Notes under the pieces: model-generated
What the model was told of the DNA's origin: nothing
The model's database searches: none
Seen by the model: only the letters and a program-made list of their open reading frames with translations
Shown here: piece by piece, positions 45,992 to 55,065 of the stretch
How positions within the stretch are numbered: position 1 is the first letter of the stretch
Layout of the letters: every line of letters starts with the position of its first letter
Program-made: the position numbers and the translations under genes
Assembly (NCBI RefSeq): GCF_003285545.1
Contig: NZ_QLNV01000004.1
Location: 1 to 64,000, forward strand
Direction: 5' to 3'
DNA from: Sinomicrobium soli
Lineage (GTDB): Bacteria; Bacteroidota; Bacteroidia; Flavobacteriales; Flavobacteriaceae
DNA length: 64,000 nt

Positions 45992-47521
45992 ATGAAGAAA
46001 AAGAAGAACACAAGTTTTGTTTTTTTCATACTGATAGCTGTGCTATACGGGGCCCTGCAACCCGTTTCTGCCCGCGATATAGGCAGAGAGAAGGTGTGGT
46101 CGGGAACAACGGAACTATCTTCAGTTTCAATCCGGCTGGGGGCACAGTCCGGCGGTCCCGGTAATTTTCTGGATATCTTTTCGCCGAACATATACAAGGG
46201 AAGGAAAGCAAGCCGCTATGCAGCGAATATCCAGCTGATGTATGTGTTTGGCAGAACGTCCGGTGCCAATTTCTTTTTTCCGGGAAGCAGTGCGATCCGA
46301 AAGTATTCGAAGTCGGTCCAGGAAAAGATCGACATATGGAGCGAACGGCAGGAAGGGCAAATGATCAACCTGGGCAATATCCGCGAGGTCTTTGAGGGGG
46401 TCAATTCAGTGTCGGATATAAGGAAGGCCTATGCCCGGTACCGGAACGAAGTGTACGTAAAGGACGGGTATAAGGTGGCGGAGCAGGGACCCACAGACGG
46501 GCTTAACAAGATAACTGAGGGAGATGTGATACTACTGCATTTATACGGCCGGGAAGCATTTGCCGCCCTGAAAGTAAAAGAGATCGTTCCCGGTGCCGGC
46601 GGAAGTATTGCATTCGATATAAAATACGGTAAAAGTGATGCCGGTACGGGAGGAGAAAACTTTGTGACAAAAACACCGGGTGAGCAGGGAGACTGGCAGG
46701 TGGGGACAACCTATGCCGATACACATTACCAGAGCGAATACCTGGTAGGAGATTTTCCTCTGATCCTGAGTGCTCCCCACGGGGGAGGCATGAACCCCCT
46801 GAACATTCCGGACAGAGACTGCCCCGGGGCGGTACGGGGTACGGATATGCGAACCATCGAACTTACACGTGAGATACAGAAGATACTGATAAAGGAATAC
46901 GGTGTGCGGCCCCATGTGGTGGTGAGCAACCTGTCGAGAAGAAAGATCGACCTTAACAGGGAAATCGGTCCCGGCACCTGTGGCAATGCAGCGGCAAGGC
47001 CCGCGTGGCAGCAATACCATAATTATCTCGACACGGCCATTGCTGTGGCCCGAAGAGATCACAAACGGGTTCTGCTCCTGGACATCCATGCGCATGCCCA
47101 TACCATTCAAAGACTTGAACTGGGATACCTGATCAATGGAAAAGCCATAAGGGATGCCTACCGCGGTAAAGACCTGGAAACCCTGGCCGGAACATCTTCA
47201 TTGACCAATATCATCCCGGAAAATGAGGGCAGTTCTCTGCACCCCATGCTGTTCGGGGCAAAGGCTTTCGGCACATTGGCGGGAAACAATAGTATTCCAT
47301 CTGTTCCGAGCCAACAGGATCCATACCCGAAAGACGGTGAAAAGTACCTGAGCCGGGGATATATTACCCAGCACTATACGTCGCCGGATTACCCGGAAGT
47401 ACACGGTATTCAGGTAGAGATCAACCGCAGTGTCAGGAGTGACGGGGCCCGGGTGGAGGCTGCAAAAAGAATGGCAAAGACCATTATGGAATACATGAGA
47501 TCACAACAACTGACAGATTAA
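45992..47521 (+). CDS. Fusion: unknown module plus N-formylglutamate amidohydrolase-like domain
   Basis: A 509-residue exported protein (signal about 1-28, ending PVSA). The N-terminal module is about 44-213 (YVFGRTSGANF 84-94; the HGP motif is EQGP here, GDVILL 177-182). It is followed by an N-formylglutamate amidohydrolase-like domain (about 235-505) with SAPHGG 260-265, KIDLNRE 318-324 and LDIHAHAH 363-370. The fusion of the module to a catalytic domain is strong evidence that the module serves the same substrate as the enzyme. The function is inferred as amide hydrolysis at glutamate residues. Confidence 0.85.
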   Translation: MKKKKNTSFVFFILIAVLYGALQPVSARDIGREKVWSGTTELSSVSIRLGAQSGGPGNFLDIFSPNIYKGRKASRYAANIQLMYVFGRTSGANFFFPGSSAIRKYSKSVQEKIDIWSERQEGQMINLGNIREVFEGVNSVSDIRKAYARYRNEVYVKDGYKVAEQGPTDGLNKITEGDVILLHLYGREAFAALKVKEIVPGAGGSIAFDIKYGKSDAGTGGENFVTKTPGEQGDWQVGTTYADTHYQSEYLVGDFPLILSAPHGGGMNPLNIPDRDCPGAVRGTDMRTIELTREIQKILIKEYGVRPHVVVSNLSRRKIDLNREIGPGTCGNAAARPAWQQYHNYLDTAIAVARRDHKRVLLLDIHAHAHTIQRLELGYLINGKAIRDAYRGKDLETLAGTSSLTNIIPENEGSSLHPMLFGAKAFGTLAGNNSIPSVPSQQDPYPKDGEKYLSRGYITQHYTSPDYPEVHGIQVEINRSVRSDGARVEAAKRMAKTIMEYMRSQQLTD

Positions 47522-47577
47522 AAGAAACAGGAATATCCAACCTGGAGAGCGTTCAGGTGAAATTTAAAATAAGGAGC

Positions 47578-49839
47578 ATGATTAAAGTGAAAAAGGAATT
47601 AAGGGCCGGAATTATCGGGTTATTGGCGGTGGTGTGGAATTTCCAGGTGTACGGCCAGTCTCTTTCCGAACAGGTGGTCATCCATCGTACGGCTCACGGT
47701 GTACCGCATATCATGGGCGAGAATATTAAAGCAGCTTTTTATGCCATGGGGTATCTGCAACTGGAAGACTACGGGATGCATACGCCCACCAGCCTGCTGA
47801 AGGCGAGAGGGGAGTGGACTTTACACCACCGGCAGGAACCTTCGGGCCTGAGTACCCGTTTGTGGATCGATGCCCGTGCCAGGCGCCGGTACCGGCAGGC
47901 ACAGGAAAAATACCATCTTCTCAGTCGGCAGACCAAAGATATGCTGGAGGGTTTTGCGGCAGGAGTAAACCGTTATATCCAACGGCATCCCGATGAGTTT
48001 CCCGATTGGCTGAAACCGGATTTTACAGCTGCAGATGTGCATGCAGGTGCGATGGGCAAAGTGAGCCCGATCACTGCAAAAAAGTTTCTGGACAGATTAA
48101 AAAAATGGGAAGAAGAAGGAAAGGGAGCAAACCCCGTGACCACGGCCTCCGTGGATGAATCTGCTGCGATGTGGCAGGGGCTCGCTTCGGTAGAAGAAGA
48201 ACTGCACCCCGACGCGGGCTCTAATGCCTGGGCATTGGCACCGGAACGTACGGTGTCGGGCCATGCCATCCTGATGAGAAACCCACATATGAACTGGAAG
48301 GCAGGGTATTACGAGGCTCATGTTATCGTTCCCGACACCCTTGATTTTTACGGGGATTTCAGGATAGGCGGGCCTCTGGGGATCGTTGGAGGGTTTAACC
48401 GGCACCTGGGATGGTCTACCACAAATAATTATCCGGACAGGGAAGAGATATACGCCTTGGAGCGTGATCCCGGAAAGAAAGATCACTATCTGCTGGACGG
48501 AACATCACACCCTTTGACCAAAGAGGTCATCAATGTAGACTACATAGCTGAGGATGGTTCTATAGCCTCCCGGTCGCATACGATATGGTCTACCCCCTAT
48601 GGAGATGTGGTGAAGCGCGGGAGGAAACACGTGTATATTATCCGTTCGGGAGCCGGGGGGAGGTACTCGTATATCCGCGATCAGCAGTTTCTGGGCATGA
48701 TGATGGCCAGGAACCTGGACGAATGGAAAGCTGCCATGAGATTGCGCGGGCGTTCTACGTCCAATTTTACTTATGCCGATGCTGATGGCAATATCTTTTA
48801 CGTGTGGAATGGCAATGTTCCGGAGTTGCCCCATGCTTCGGGGGGCGATACCACTGCCATATTCGCGAAACGCAGCGACCAGATATGGAAAGAGCTGATA
48901 CCTTTTGACGAATTGCCGCAACTGCTCAATCCCAAGGGTGGATATCTGCACAATGAAAATGACCCTTTTCACTATACCAATCTCAACGAAATACTGGACC
49001 GGGAGCAATATCCGGATAATTTACCGGAACCGAGCCTTCGCCTGCGCAGCCAGTTGTCTCTTCAACTCATTGGCGGGGACGACAAATTGTCGCTGGAAGA
49101 CGTTGTAGAGCGCAAGCACAATATGCGTGCCCTCCTGGCCGACAGGGTGAAACCTGATCTGCTGGCAGCCGTCCGGGCTACGAACCCGGGGGGAGAGCTA
49201 TTGAAAGCCATTGATATGATCGACGAATGGGACAATACGGTTGCCCGTGACAGCCGGGGAGGTATTTTGTTTGAGTGTTGGTGGGGCCGCTATGTAGAAT
49301 TGGCCCGCGGTACCAGGGAAGAGATACCGTCTACCCCGGAATCTGCCGGATACAAGGCCCCTGCAGACAAGTTGTTTACCCGGCCGTGGACTCCCGACGA
49401 TCCGGTGAATACCCCCTATGGGCTGGCCGGCAAGGACCTGGCGGTCGATGCCTTTAAGTGGGCGATCCGCTATACCAAACGGCGTTACGGGGCGTGGGAT
49501 GTGAAGCAGGGTGAAGTGAACCGGGCACATATCGGGGATTACGATTTCCCCGTAGGCGGAGCTACCGGCGATATGGGGGCCTTTCGCGTAATGTGGTTTA
49601 TACGCCATACGGAAGACCGTCTGAAGAGTGAGACCAGGGGCGGAGACAACTGGATACTGGCCGTAGAGTTTGGCGAAACACCACGGGCATATTCGGTATT
49701 GCCTTACGGAAACACCGACAAGGAAGATTCTCCATATTATGCCGATCAGCTGGAACTTTTTACCAATAATAAAATGAAACCGGTAATTTATAAAAAAGAG
49801 GAGGTACTGAAAAATGCAGTTCGCACTTATAGCCCTTAG
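47578..49839 (+). CDS. Penicillin acylase family N-terminal nucleophile amidase
   Basis: A 753-residue precursor with a signal peptide (AGIIGLLAVVWNFQVYGQ). It belongs to the Ntn-hydrolase S45 group. It has VIHRTAHGVPHIMGENIKAAFYAMGYLQLED in the alpha chain. Self-cleavage exposes the nucleophile Ser215 in AGSNAWALAPERTVSGHAIL, and IVGGFNRHLGWSTTNN and RGGDNWILAVEF are in the beta chain. Such enzymes split N-acyl amides (penicillins, N-acyl homoserine lactones, N-acyl amino acids). The ATG at 47578 is preceded by AAGGAG at only one base, and a GTG at 47557 is the alternative. The substrate is not predictable from sequence. Aculeacin- or AHL-acylase activity is possible. Confidence 0.88.
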   Translation: MIKVKKELRAGIIGLLAVVWNFQVYGQSLSEQVVIHRTAHGVPHIMGENIKAAFYAMGYLQLEDYGMHTPTSLLKARGEWTLHHRQEPSGLSTRLWIDARARRRYRQAQEKYHLLSRQTKDMLEGFAAGVNRYIQRHPDEFPDWLKPDFTAADVHAGAMGKVSPITAKKFLDRLKKWEEEGKGANPVTTASVDESAAMWQGLASVEEELHPDAGSNAWALAPERTVSGHAILMRNPHMNWKAGYYEAHVIVPDTLDFYGDFRIGGPLGIVGGFNRHLGWSTTNNYPDREEIYALERDPGKKDHYLLDGTSHPLTKEVINVDYIAEDGSIASRSHTIWSTPYGDVVKRGRKHVYIIRSGAGGRYSYIRDQQFLGMMMARNLDEWKAAMRLRGRSTSNFTYADADGNIFYVWNGNVPELPHASGGDTTAIFAKRSDQIWKELIPFDELPQLLNPKGGYLHNENDPFHYTNLNEILDREQYPDNLPEPSLRLRSQLSLQLIGGDDKLSLEDVVERKHNMRALLADRVKPDLLAAVRATNPGGELLKAIDMIDEWDNTVARDSRGGILFECWWGRYVELARGTREEIPSTPESAGYKAPADKLFTRPWTPDDPVNTPYGLAGKDLAVDAFKWAIRYTKRRYGAWDVKQGEVNRAHIGDYDFPVGGATGDMGAFRVMWFIRHTEDRLKSETRGGDNWILAVEFGETPRAYSVLPYGNTDKEDSPYYADQLELFTNNKMKPVIYKKEEVLKNAVRTYSP

Positions 49840-49882
49840 TGCCCGGGAAAAGCAGTCTCTCGAAATTATATCAAAAACAGTC

Positions 49883-50980
49883 ATGAAGAAAAAAGGAATT
49901 GCAAGCCGTGTCCTGACACCGCCCAAACTCATACTGACGGGACTCCTGTTTTCCTGTATAGGCACGTTGTCCGGTCAGTCAGATACGGGAACAGCACATT
50001 ACCCGGGGAAGTCCTGGGAGGTGGCAGACCATCCTGAAGAGCTCGGCCTGTCAAAGCGTAAACTGGAAGAAGTAGGTAAACTGGCCGGTACCTTTCATAC
50101 CGCTGCCATAATGGTGATAGTAGATGGAAAGGTAGCTTACCAATGGGGGGCCGTGGATCAAAAGATCAATACACATTCCGTACGCAAAAGCTTTATGAGT
50201 ACACTCTACGGAAAATACGTGATGAATGGTACCATTGATCCGGAGGCGACCATGGCCGACCTGAATATTGATGACGTAGAAGGGTTGACCAAAGAAGAGA
50301 AACGGGCTACGGTACGCGACTGTCTGAAGGCCCGGTCGGGAGTGTACCATCCGGCATTATACGAGACAAAAGGAATGAAGGAACGCAAGCCCGAAAGACA
50401 TTCCCATCCTGCAGGAACCCACTGGTACTACAATAACTGGGATTTTAATGTCCTCGGGACCATCTTTGAACAGCAGACCAAAAAGGACTTTTTCGAGGCA
50501 CTTTATGAAGATATCGCCAGGCCCATCGGAATGGAGGATTTCCAGCCGTCCGATGGCAGGTATGTGAGTGGCAGGGCGTCGATACACAAGGCCTACCCCT
50601 TCCATATTACCGCCCGCGACCTCGCGCGGTTTGGGTGGTTGATGCTTAACCGCGGAAAATGGAACGGGCAGCAGGTGGTCGACAGCAGTTGGGTAGACCT
50701 GATCACCCGCTACTACTCGGATGCTACCCTGTACGGCCGCTCCGGATACGGGTACCTTTGGTGGGTAGCGCGCGATGATACCAGGGCTCCCCACATGCCG
50801 CATGCAACAGTGCCGGAAGGCACCTATTCTGCACAGGGAGCCAGGGGGCAACGCCTTATGGTGATCCCGGAATACAATATGGTGATCGTTCACCGGGTAA
50901 ACAGCGATATCAAGGGAAACACCGTCTCGGCAAGCGATATGGGCGAGTTGTTCAAATTGATCCTGGATGCCAGACAATAA
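49883..50980 (+). CDS. Beta-lactamase-fold serine hydrolase, exported
   Basis: A 365-residue class C beta-lactamase/D-aminopeptidase-like protein. The N-terminal signal ends near LLFSC or SGQ, so it may be a lipoprotein. The catalytic SxxK is SVRK (Ser99, Lys102), the YxN is YNN in HWYYNNWDFNVLG, and a later GARGQR may replace the KTG motif. The ATG at 49883 gives the signal peptide, and the upstream reading overlaps the acylase gene. The family includes DD-carboxypeptidases, D-amino-acid amidases, esterases and 6-aminohexanoate-dimer hydrolases. A D-amino-acid-peptide substrate fits the locus but is inference. Confidence 0.85.
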   Translation: MKKKGIASRVLTPPKLILTGLLFSCIGTLSGQSDTGTAHYPGKSWEVADHPEELGLSKRKLEEVGKLAGTFHTAAIMVIVDGKVAYQWGAVDQKINTHSVRKSFMSTLYGKYVMNGTIDPEATMADLNIDDVEGLTKEEKRATVRDCLKARSGVYHPALYETKGMKERKPERHSHPAGTHWYYNNWDFNVLGTIFEQQTKKDFFEALYEDIARPIGMEDFQPSDGRYVSGRASIHKAYPFHITARDLARFGWLMLNRGKWNGQQVVDSSWVDLITRYYSDATLYGRSGYGYLWWVARDDTRAPHMPHATVPEGTYSAQGARGQRLMVIPEYNMVIVHRVNSDIKGNTVSASDMGELFKLILDARQ

Positions 50981-51006
50981 TAAAATCATCTGAAAATATT
51001 TGAAAA

Positions 51007-52554
51007 ATGAAAAAGATTCTCCTCCCGGTATTTAGTTTCTTACTGTTATTCACATCCTGTAAAAATCAGTCCCGTAAACAGGAAGATCCCGAACCTGAAA
51101 AAGCACTGTCCGTCATAGAGCAGGCTATCCTTCAGGACAAACAAAGTCCGTTTTATATCGATTTCGGGGCATACGGTCACATAGATAAAAATATGGCTAT
51201 CGGTGTTTTTGATTCGGGTACCGGCGGACTTACCGTGCTCGATGCGCTGGTGAGGTATGACGAGAACGACAACGAATCGCGTACTCAAGGCAGGGACGGA
51301 GCCTATGATTTTGTGAATGAGAAGTTTATTTACCTCGCCGACCAGGCCAATATGCCGTACGGAAATTATCACAGTGAAAATAAATCAGACCTGCTCAGGG
51401 AGCACATTATCAAGGACGTGCAGTTCCTGCTGGCGGACCGGTATTACGCAGCGGCAGACCGGAAGACCAAAAAACACGATAAGGAAAAAATTAAAGCTGT
51501 GGTAGTAGCCTGTAACACGGCAACGGCCTATGGGATGAAAGAGATCGGGGCCTTCCTGGAAGAGACGGACCTCGGTATCCCCGTAATAGGAGTTATCGAT
51601 GCGGGGGCAAGAGGCGTCCTCAATGAATTCGGAAAACAGGAAGACGGGGCGATAGGAGTATTTGCCACCGTGGGGACCATCGCTTCGGAAGGGTATGAGA
51701 ACACCATCATCAGACAAAAGAACGCGTTGGGATATACCGGGAACATACAGGTGTTTAACCAGGGAGGGCATGGTGTTGCCGAGGCTATTGACGGGGAGCC
51801 GGATTTTATCGACAAGGCTGCAACATCGCCGAGAGATAACTACAGGGGGCCTGACCTGGACAATGAGCATCACGCTATCGACCGTACCCTGATGGAGGTG
51901 TATAATTTTGATTTTGATCACGGCAAGATGCTGTGCGACAATGAAAATACAGACGATTGCCGGATACTGCAGATCAACGATACGGAGAACTATATACGCT
52001 ATCACCTGGTGAGCCTGATGGAAAAGATCAGGCAATCGGAAAATGCACAGCCCCTCAAGGCACTGGTGCTGGGATGCACACATTATCCTTATATGACCGG
52101 AAGCATACAAAAGGTGTTTGAGGAACTGTATGATTATAAGGGAGATGGCGGGGATTACGTATACCGCGATCTTATGGCAGAGGAAATAAAGATCATAGAT
52201 CCCGCAGTTTATGTGGCCAAAGAGCTTTACGATACCCTGAAAGAGAAAAACCTGCTGAATGACAAGGCTGATATGTTCGGAGAAAGCGAGTTTTATATTT
52301 CGGTTCCCAATACCGACAATCAGGGTACCGCTCTCGATCGTGCAGGAAAATTTACTTATGACTATAAATACGGCCGGGAGGCCGGGAATATCCAGGAATA
52401 TGTGAAAAGAGTGCCGTTTTCCAGGCAGAACATTTCCGGGGATATCATAGAGAGGTTACGGACTTCCGTTCCGGCCACCTTTAAAATGATCTCCGGGTTT
52501 AATAACCGTAATCCAAAGCTGGAAGACCTGCCGGCAAAAGATAAAATCCAATAA
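51007..52554 (+). CDS. MurI-like glutamate racemase with a lipoprotein signal
   Basis: A 515-residue protein whose core matches glutamate racemase MurI. It has IGVFDSGTGGLTVLDAL (65-81), ADQANMPYG (111-119), the first catalytic Cys169 in VVACNTATA, PVIGVIDAGA (192-201), and the second catalytic Cys357 in LGCTHYPYM. MurI is normally a ~265-residue cytoplasmic enzyme. This one begins MKKILLPVFSFLLLFTSC, a lipoprotein signal (Cys18), carries an insertion of about 75 residues (about 250-325) and a C-terminal extension of about 120. Both cysteines are kept, so it is probably an active D/L-Glu racemase working outside the cytoplasm. It is spaced 26 and 9 bases from its neighbours. Confidence 0.88.
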   Translation: MKKILLPVFSFLLLFTSCKNQSRKQEDPEPEKALSVIEQAILQDKQSPFYIDFGAYGHIDKNMAIGVFDSGTGGLTVLDALVRYDENDNESRTQGRDGAYDFVNEKFIYLADQANMPYGNYHSENKSDLLREHIIKDVQFLLADRYYAAADRKTKKHDKEKIKAVVVACNTATAYGMKEIGAFLEETDLGIPVIGVIDAGARGVLNEFGKQEDGAIGVFATVGTIASEGYENTIIRQKNALGYTGNIQVFNQGGHGVAEAIDGEPDFIDKAATSPRDNYRGPDLDNEHHAIDRTLMEVYNFDFDHGKMLCDNENTDDCRILQINDTENYIRYHLVSLMEKIRQSENAQPLKALVLGCTHYPYMTGSIQKVFEELYDYKGDGGDYVYRDLMAEEIKIIDPAVYVAKELYDTLKEKNLLNDKADMFGESEFYISVPNTDNQGTALDRAGKFTYDYKYGREAGNIQEYVKRVPFSRQNISGDIIERLRTSVPATFKMISGFNNRNPKLEDLPAKDKIQ

Positions 52555-52563
52555 AAAAGAACC

Positions 52564-54336
52564 ATGAAAAGCTTCCGACAGGGGCTGCTACGGGCGGCCA
52601 CAGCATGTAGCATGATTGTTTTATGCATCTTTCAAACTGTTGCATATGCACAAAGTATAGAAGAACGCCTCCGGGAGGAGATGGAAAAATACGAAGCGGT
52701 AGGTTTGGCCGTAGTCGTGGTAAAAGACAATGAGGTGATCTATAAAAACAGTTTTGGCTGGAAAGACAAGGACAAGAAGATACCCCTTGAGGAAGACGAT
52801 CTTTTCCGCATTGCCTCCATTTCCAAGTCTTTCTCCGCCATTGCCGTCATGCAGTTGCTGGAACAGGGAAAATTGTCCCTTGATGACGATGTGAGCGACC
52901 TGATCGGTTTTCCCGTGCGCAATCCCAAATTCCCCGATCGGCCCATTACCCTGGAGATGCTCTTGACACATACGTCTTCCCTTACAGACAAACAGCGTTA
53001 CGGCAGCCTGGATATTATTAACCCGGAGGTCAATGAAGACTGGGCAAAAAGCTATGCGGATTATGCTCCGGGCGAAAAATATCAATACTGTAACCTGGGC
53101 TATAATACCATCGGGGCCATCATAGAGCGCATATCGGGCCGGCGTTTTGACTTGTATATCAAGGAAAATATCCTCGATCCGCTGGGGCTGTACGGAGGTT
53201 ATCTGCCCGGAACGCTCGATGCCAGCCTTTTTGCACAGCTCTACCGGTACGACCGGGAAACCGGAGAATACAAAAAATCTCCGGCATACCGAAAACTCGA
53301 TGACAGGCTTAAAGATTACAAAATGGGATACAGTGCAGCCACCCTTTCCCCCACGGGAGGGATGAAGATATCGGCTCCTGACCTGGCAAAATATATGATG
53401 ATGCACATGAACTACGGCCGCCTGGGCGATGTACAGGTTATGACAAGGGAGAGCGCTAAGAAAATGCAGCAAATGCGGGCCCGGATGGATAGTAAGAGAA
53501 GTTACGGCTATGCCCTTCGGAACGATGGGGGAGTCATGGTCCCGGGAACGGAACTTATCGGGCATACCGGTTCGGCGTACGGACTGAACAGCGGTATGAT
53601 GTTCGACCCTGAAAAAAAATATGGGCTCGTTATGATAAGCAGCGGTTTTATCCCGGCAGACCCCGATTTCAGGTCGCGGATCATGAGTATCCTGTACGAT
53701 CGTTTTATCGAAAGTACCCCCTCCGAAGCCCCCGAAACAGGGGAAGTACCGGTGGAGCGTTTTTCCCTGGTATTGGGAGGACATGGCATACGGGCATCCC
53801 GGGGTAATTTTGTCGATATGAAAAAAGGGAAAGTGCTGACACTAAAGGAAGCTTCCGCTCATCAGCCGGAAGTAGATCTGCTGTATACTTACGGAAAAAA
53901 TACGGGGGCAACCCTTATGGTGCCGGCCAGCGAAGGGATACAGTTTTTCGGTACGAGGTATAAGGAGAAAGTGTATGAAGCATGGACCCATAAAAACCGG
54001 GGTGAACTGGTCGCCCTGGAAGACAGCCGTGAAAACAGGAAGGTATTTGAGGAAATCCGTAATAACCGGCAGTTGAGGCAGGCTTATGACAAGGCGCTGA
54101 AAGAGGTAGGAAAAAGAAAAGGGTACAAGCGTTGGGTTCACGGCCCCAATGCCCGTATCCAAGGTCTGAAAATCGGGGATATGGTGTTCCTGCTCATCAA
54201 TTCGAGAGAGAAGGGAATATTGTCGCTTATCGGTTCGGAGGAACAGGAAATCCTGGCTATAGGCCGTATAAGCAGTATTGAGGAAGGTTTTAACGGTGAA
54301 ATAGCGATCGATTTTAAAGTGGCGGCCGAGCAATGA
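52564..54336 (+). CDS. Fusion: beta-lactamase-fold serine hydrolase plus unknown module
   Basis: A 590-residue exported protein (signal to about 30, VAYAQ). The catalytic domain is about 32-385: SxxK SISK (Ser85, Lys88), YxN YCN (175-177), HTGSA (334-338) in place of KTG. The C-terminal module (about 397-588) has EVDLLYTYGKNTGATL (436-451), an FGTRYKE segment and HGPNARIQGLKIGDMVFLL. It follows the racemase gene by nine bases. The family suggests D-aminopeptidase, DD-peptidase or esterase activity. The module again pairs with a hydrolase. Confidence 0.87.
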   Translation: MKSFRQGLLRAATACSMIVLCIFQTVAYAQSIEERLREEMEKYEAVGLAVVVVKDNEVIYKNSFGWKDKDKKIPLEEDDLFRIASISKSFSAIAVMQLLEQGKLSLDDDVSDLIGFPVRNPKFPDRPITLEMLLTHTSSLTDKQRYGSLDIINPEVNEDWAKSYADYAPGEKYQYCNLGYNTIGAIIERISGRRFDLYIKENILDPLGLYGGYLPGTLDASLFAQLYRYDRETGEYKKSPAYRKLDDRLKDYKMGYSAATLSPTGGMKISAPDLAKYMMMHMNYGRLGDVQVMTRESAKKMQQMRARMDSKRSYGYALRNDGGVMVPGTELIGHTGSAYGLNSGMMFDPEKKYGLVMISSGFIPADPDFRSRIMSILYDRFIESTPSEAPETGEVPVERFSLVLGGHGIRASRGNFVDMKKGKVLTLKEASAHQPEVDLLYTYGKNTGATLMVPASEGIQFFGTRYKEKVYEAWTHKNRGELVALEDSRENRKVFEEIRNNRQLRQAYDKALKEVGKRKGYKRWVHGPNARIQGLKIGDMVFLLINSREKGILSLIGSEEQEILAIGRISSIEEGFNGEIAIDFKVAAEQ

Positions 54337-54395
54337 GTTCAACCCGGTTTACAGTGGAAAGCAAAAGAAACATATTCAATCATTATCATAATAAT

Positions 54396-55025
54396 ATGAA
54401 GATTATCGGTATTAATATATTGGTTTTTACAGTGGTCTGTTTATACTCTTTACCGGCTTTGGCACAGGAGACCCGGTCTGTTTACAGAAAGACGGTGACT
54501 GTAGGGGGGCAGGACAGCCGTGCGGCTTATGGCGGTTTTGTGGACCTGCGAAGGGGAAAGGTGTATACCCTTGATGAGGCAACGGCCGTTCAGGATCAGG
54601 TAGATATGCTTTATGGTTATGGAAAGAATACGAAATCGAATATTATGGCGGTTTCTTCACGTTCCAGGGATTATTTCGGCAGGCGGTACCGGGACAGGTT
54701 GCACGAATGGACCGAGCTTAACCGGGGGACTTTTATCGCTGTGGAGAATACGCGTGAACAGCGGAAGATCTTTAAAGAGATACAGACGGCAGGGCAGTTG
54801 CGCCAGGCTTTTGAAGCCGGGTTGAAAACTGTGGAAAACAGGCCTGATTACGACAGGGGGGCGCATGGCCCGAGTAGTCACCGGCTGAGAAGGCTAAAGG
54901 AAAATGAAATGATCTATTTCAAATCCATCTACCGGGAAGGAGTGTATGCTGCTTTTAAGGTTGTAGAGATCAGGGAAGGGGAACAGGGCTATATAAAGCT
55001 CGACCTGATTACTGTGGGAAACTAA
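54396..55025 (+). CDS. Exported single-module protein (unknown module), second copy
   Basis: A 209-residue protein with a signal peptide (MKIIGINILVFTVVCLYSLPALAQ) and one module (about 28-207: GGFVDLRRGKVYTLDEA 46-62, YGKNTK 75-80, FGRRYRDRLHEW 94-105, HGP 157-159). The GD motif seen in other copies is degenerate here (NEMIYF). I used the ATG at 54396 because the earlier one (54333) overlaps the previous gene and lacks a signal peptide. No catalytic motif is seen. Confidence 0.82.
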   Translation: MKIIGINILVFTVVCLYSLPALAQETRSVYRKTVTVGGQDSRAAYGGFVDLRRGKVYTLDEATAVQDQVDMLYGYGKNTKSNIMAVSSRSRDYFGRRYRDRLHEWTELNRGTFIAVENTREQRKIFKEIQTAGQLRQAFEAGLKTVENRPDYDRGAHGPSSHRLRRLKENEMIYFKSIYREGVYAAFKVVEIREGEQGYIKLDLITVGN

Positions 55026-55065
55026 TAAGAAAAGACAAAAGAATTGTTATCAATTTGAACAGACG

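Noticed and set aside
44662-46197. A 511-codon open frame on the minus strand opposite ggt and the next gene
   Set aside because: It is antisense to well-supported genes with clear motifs, has no recognisable family, and its composition (many His, Gly, Phe) is typical of a shadow frame in this base composition.
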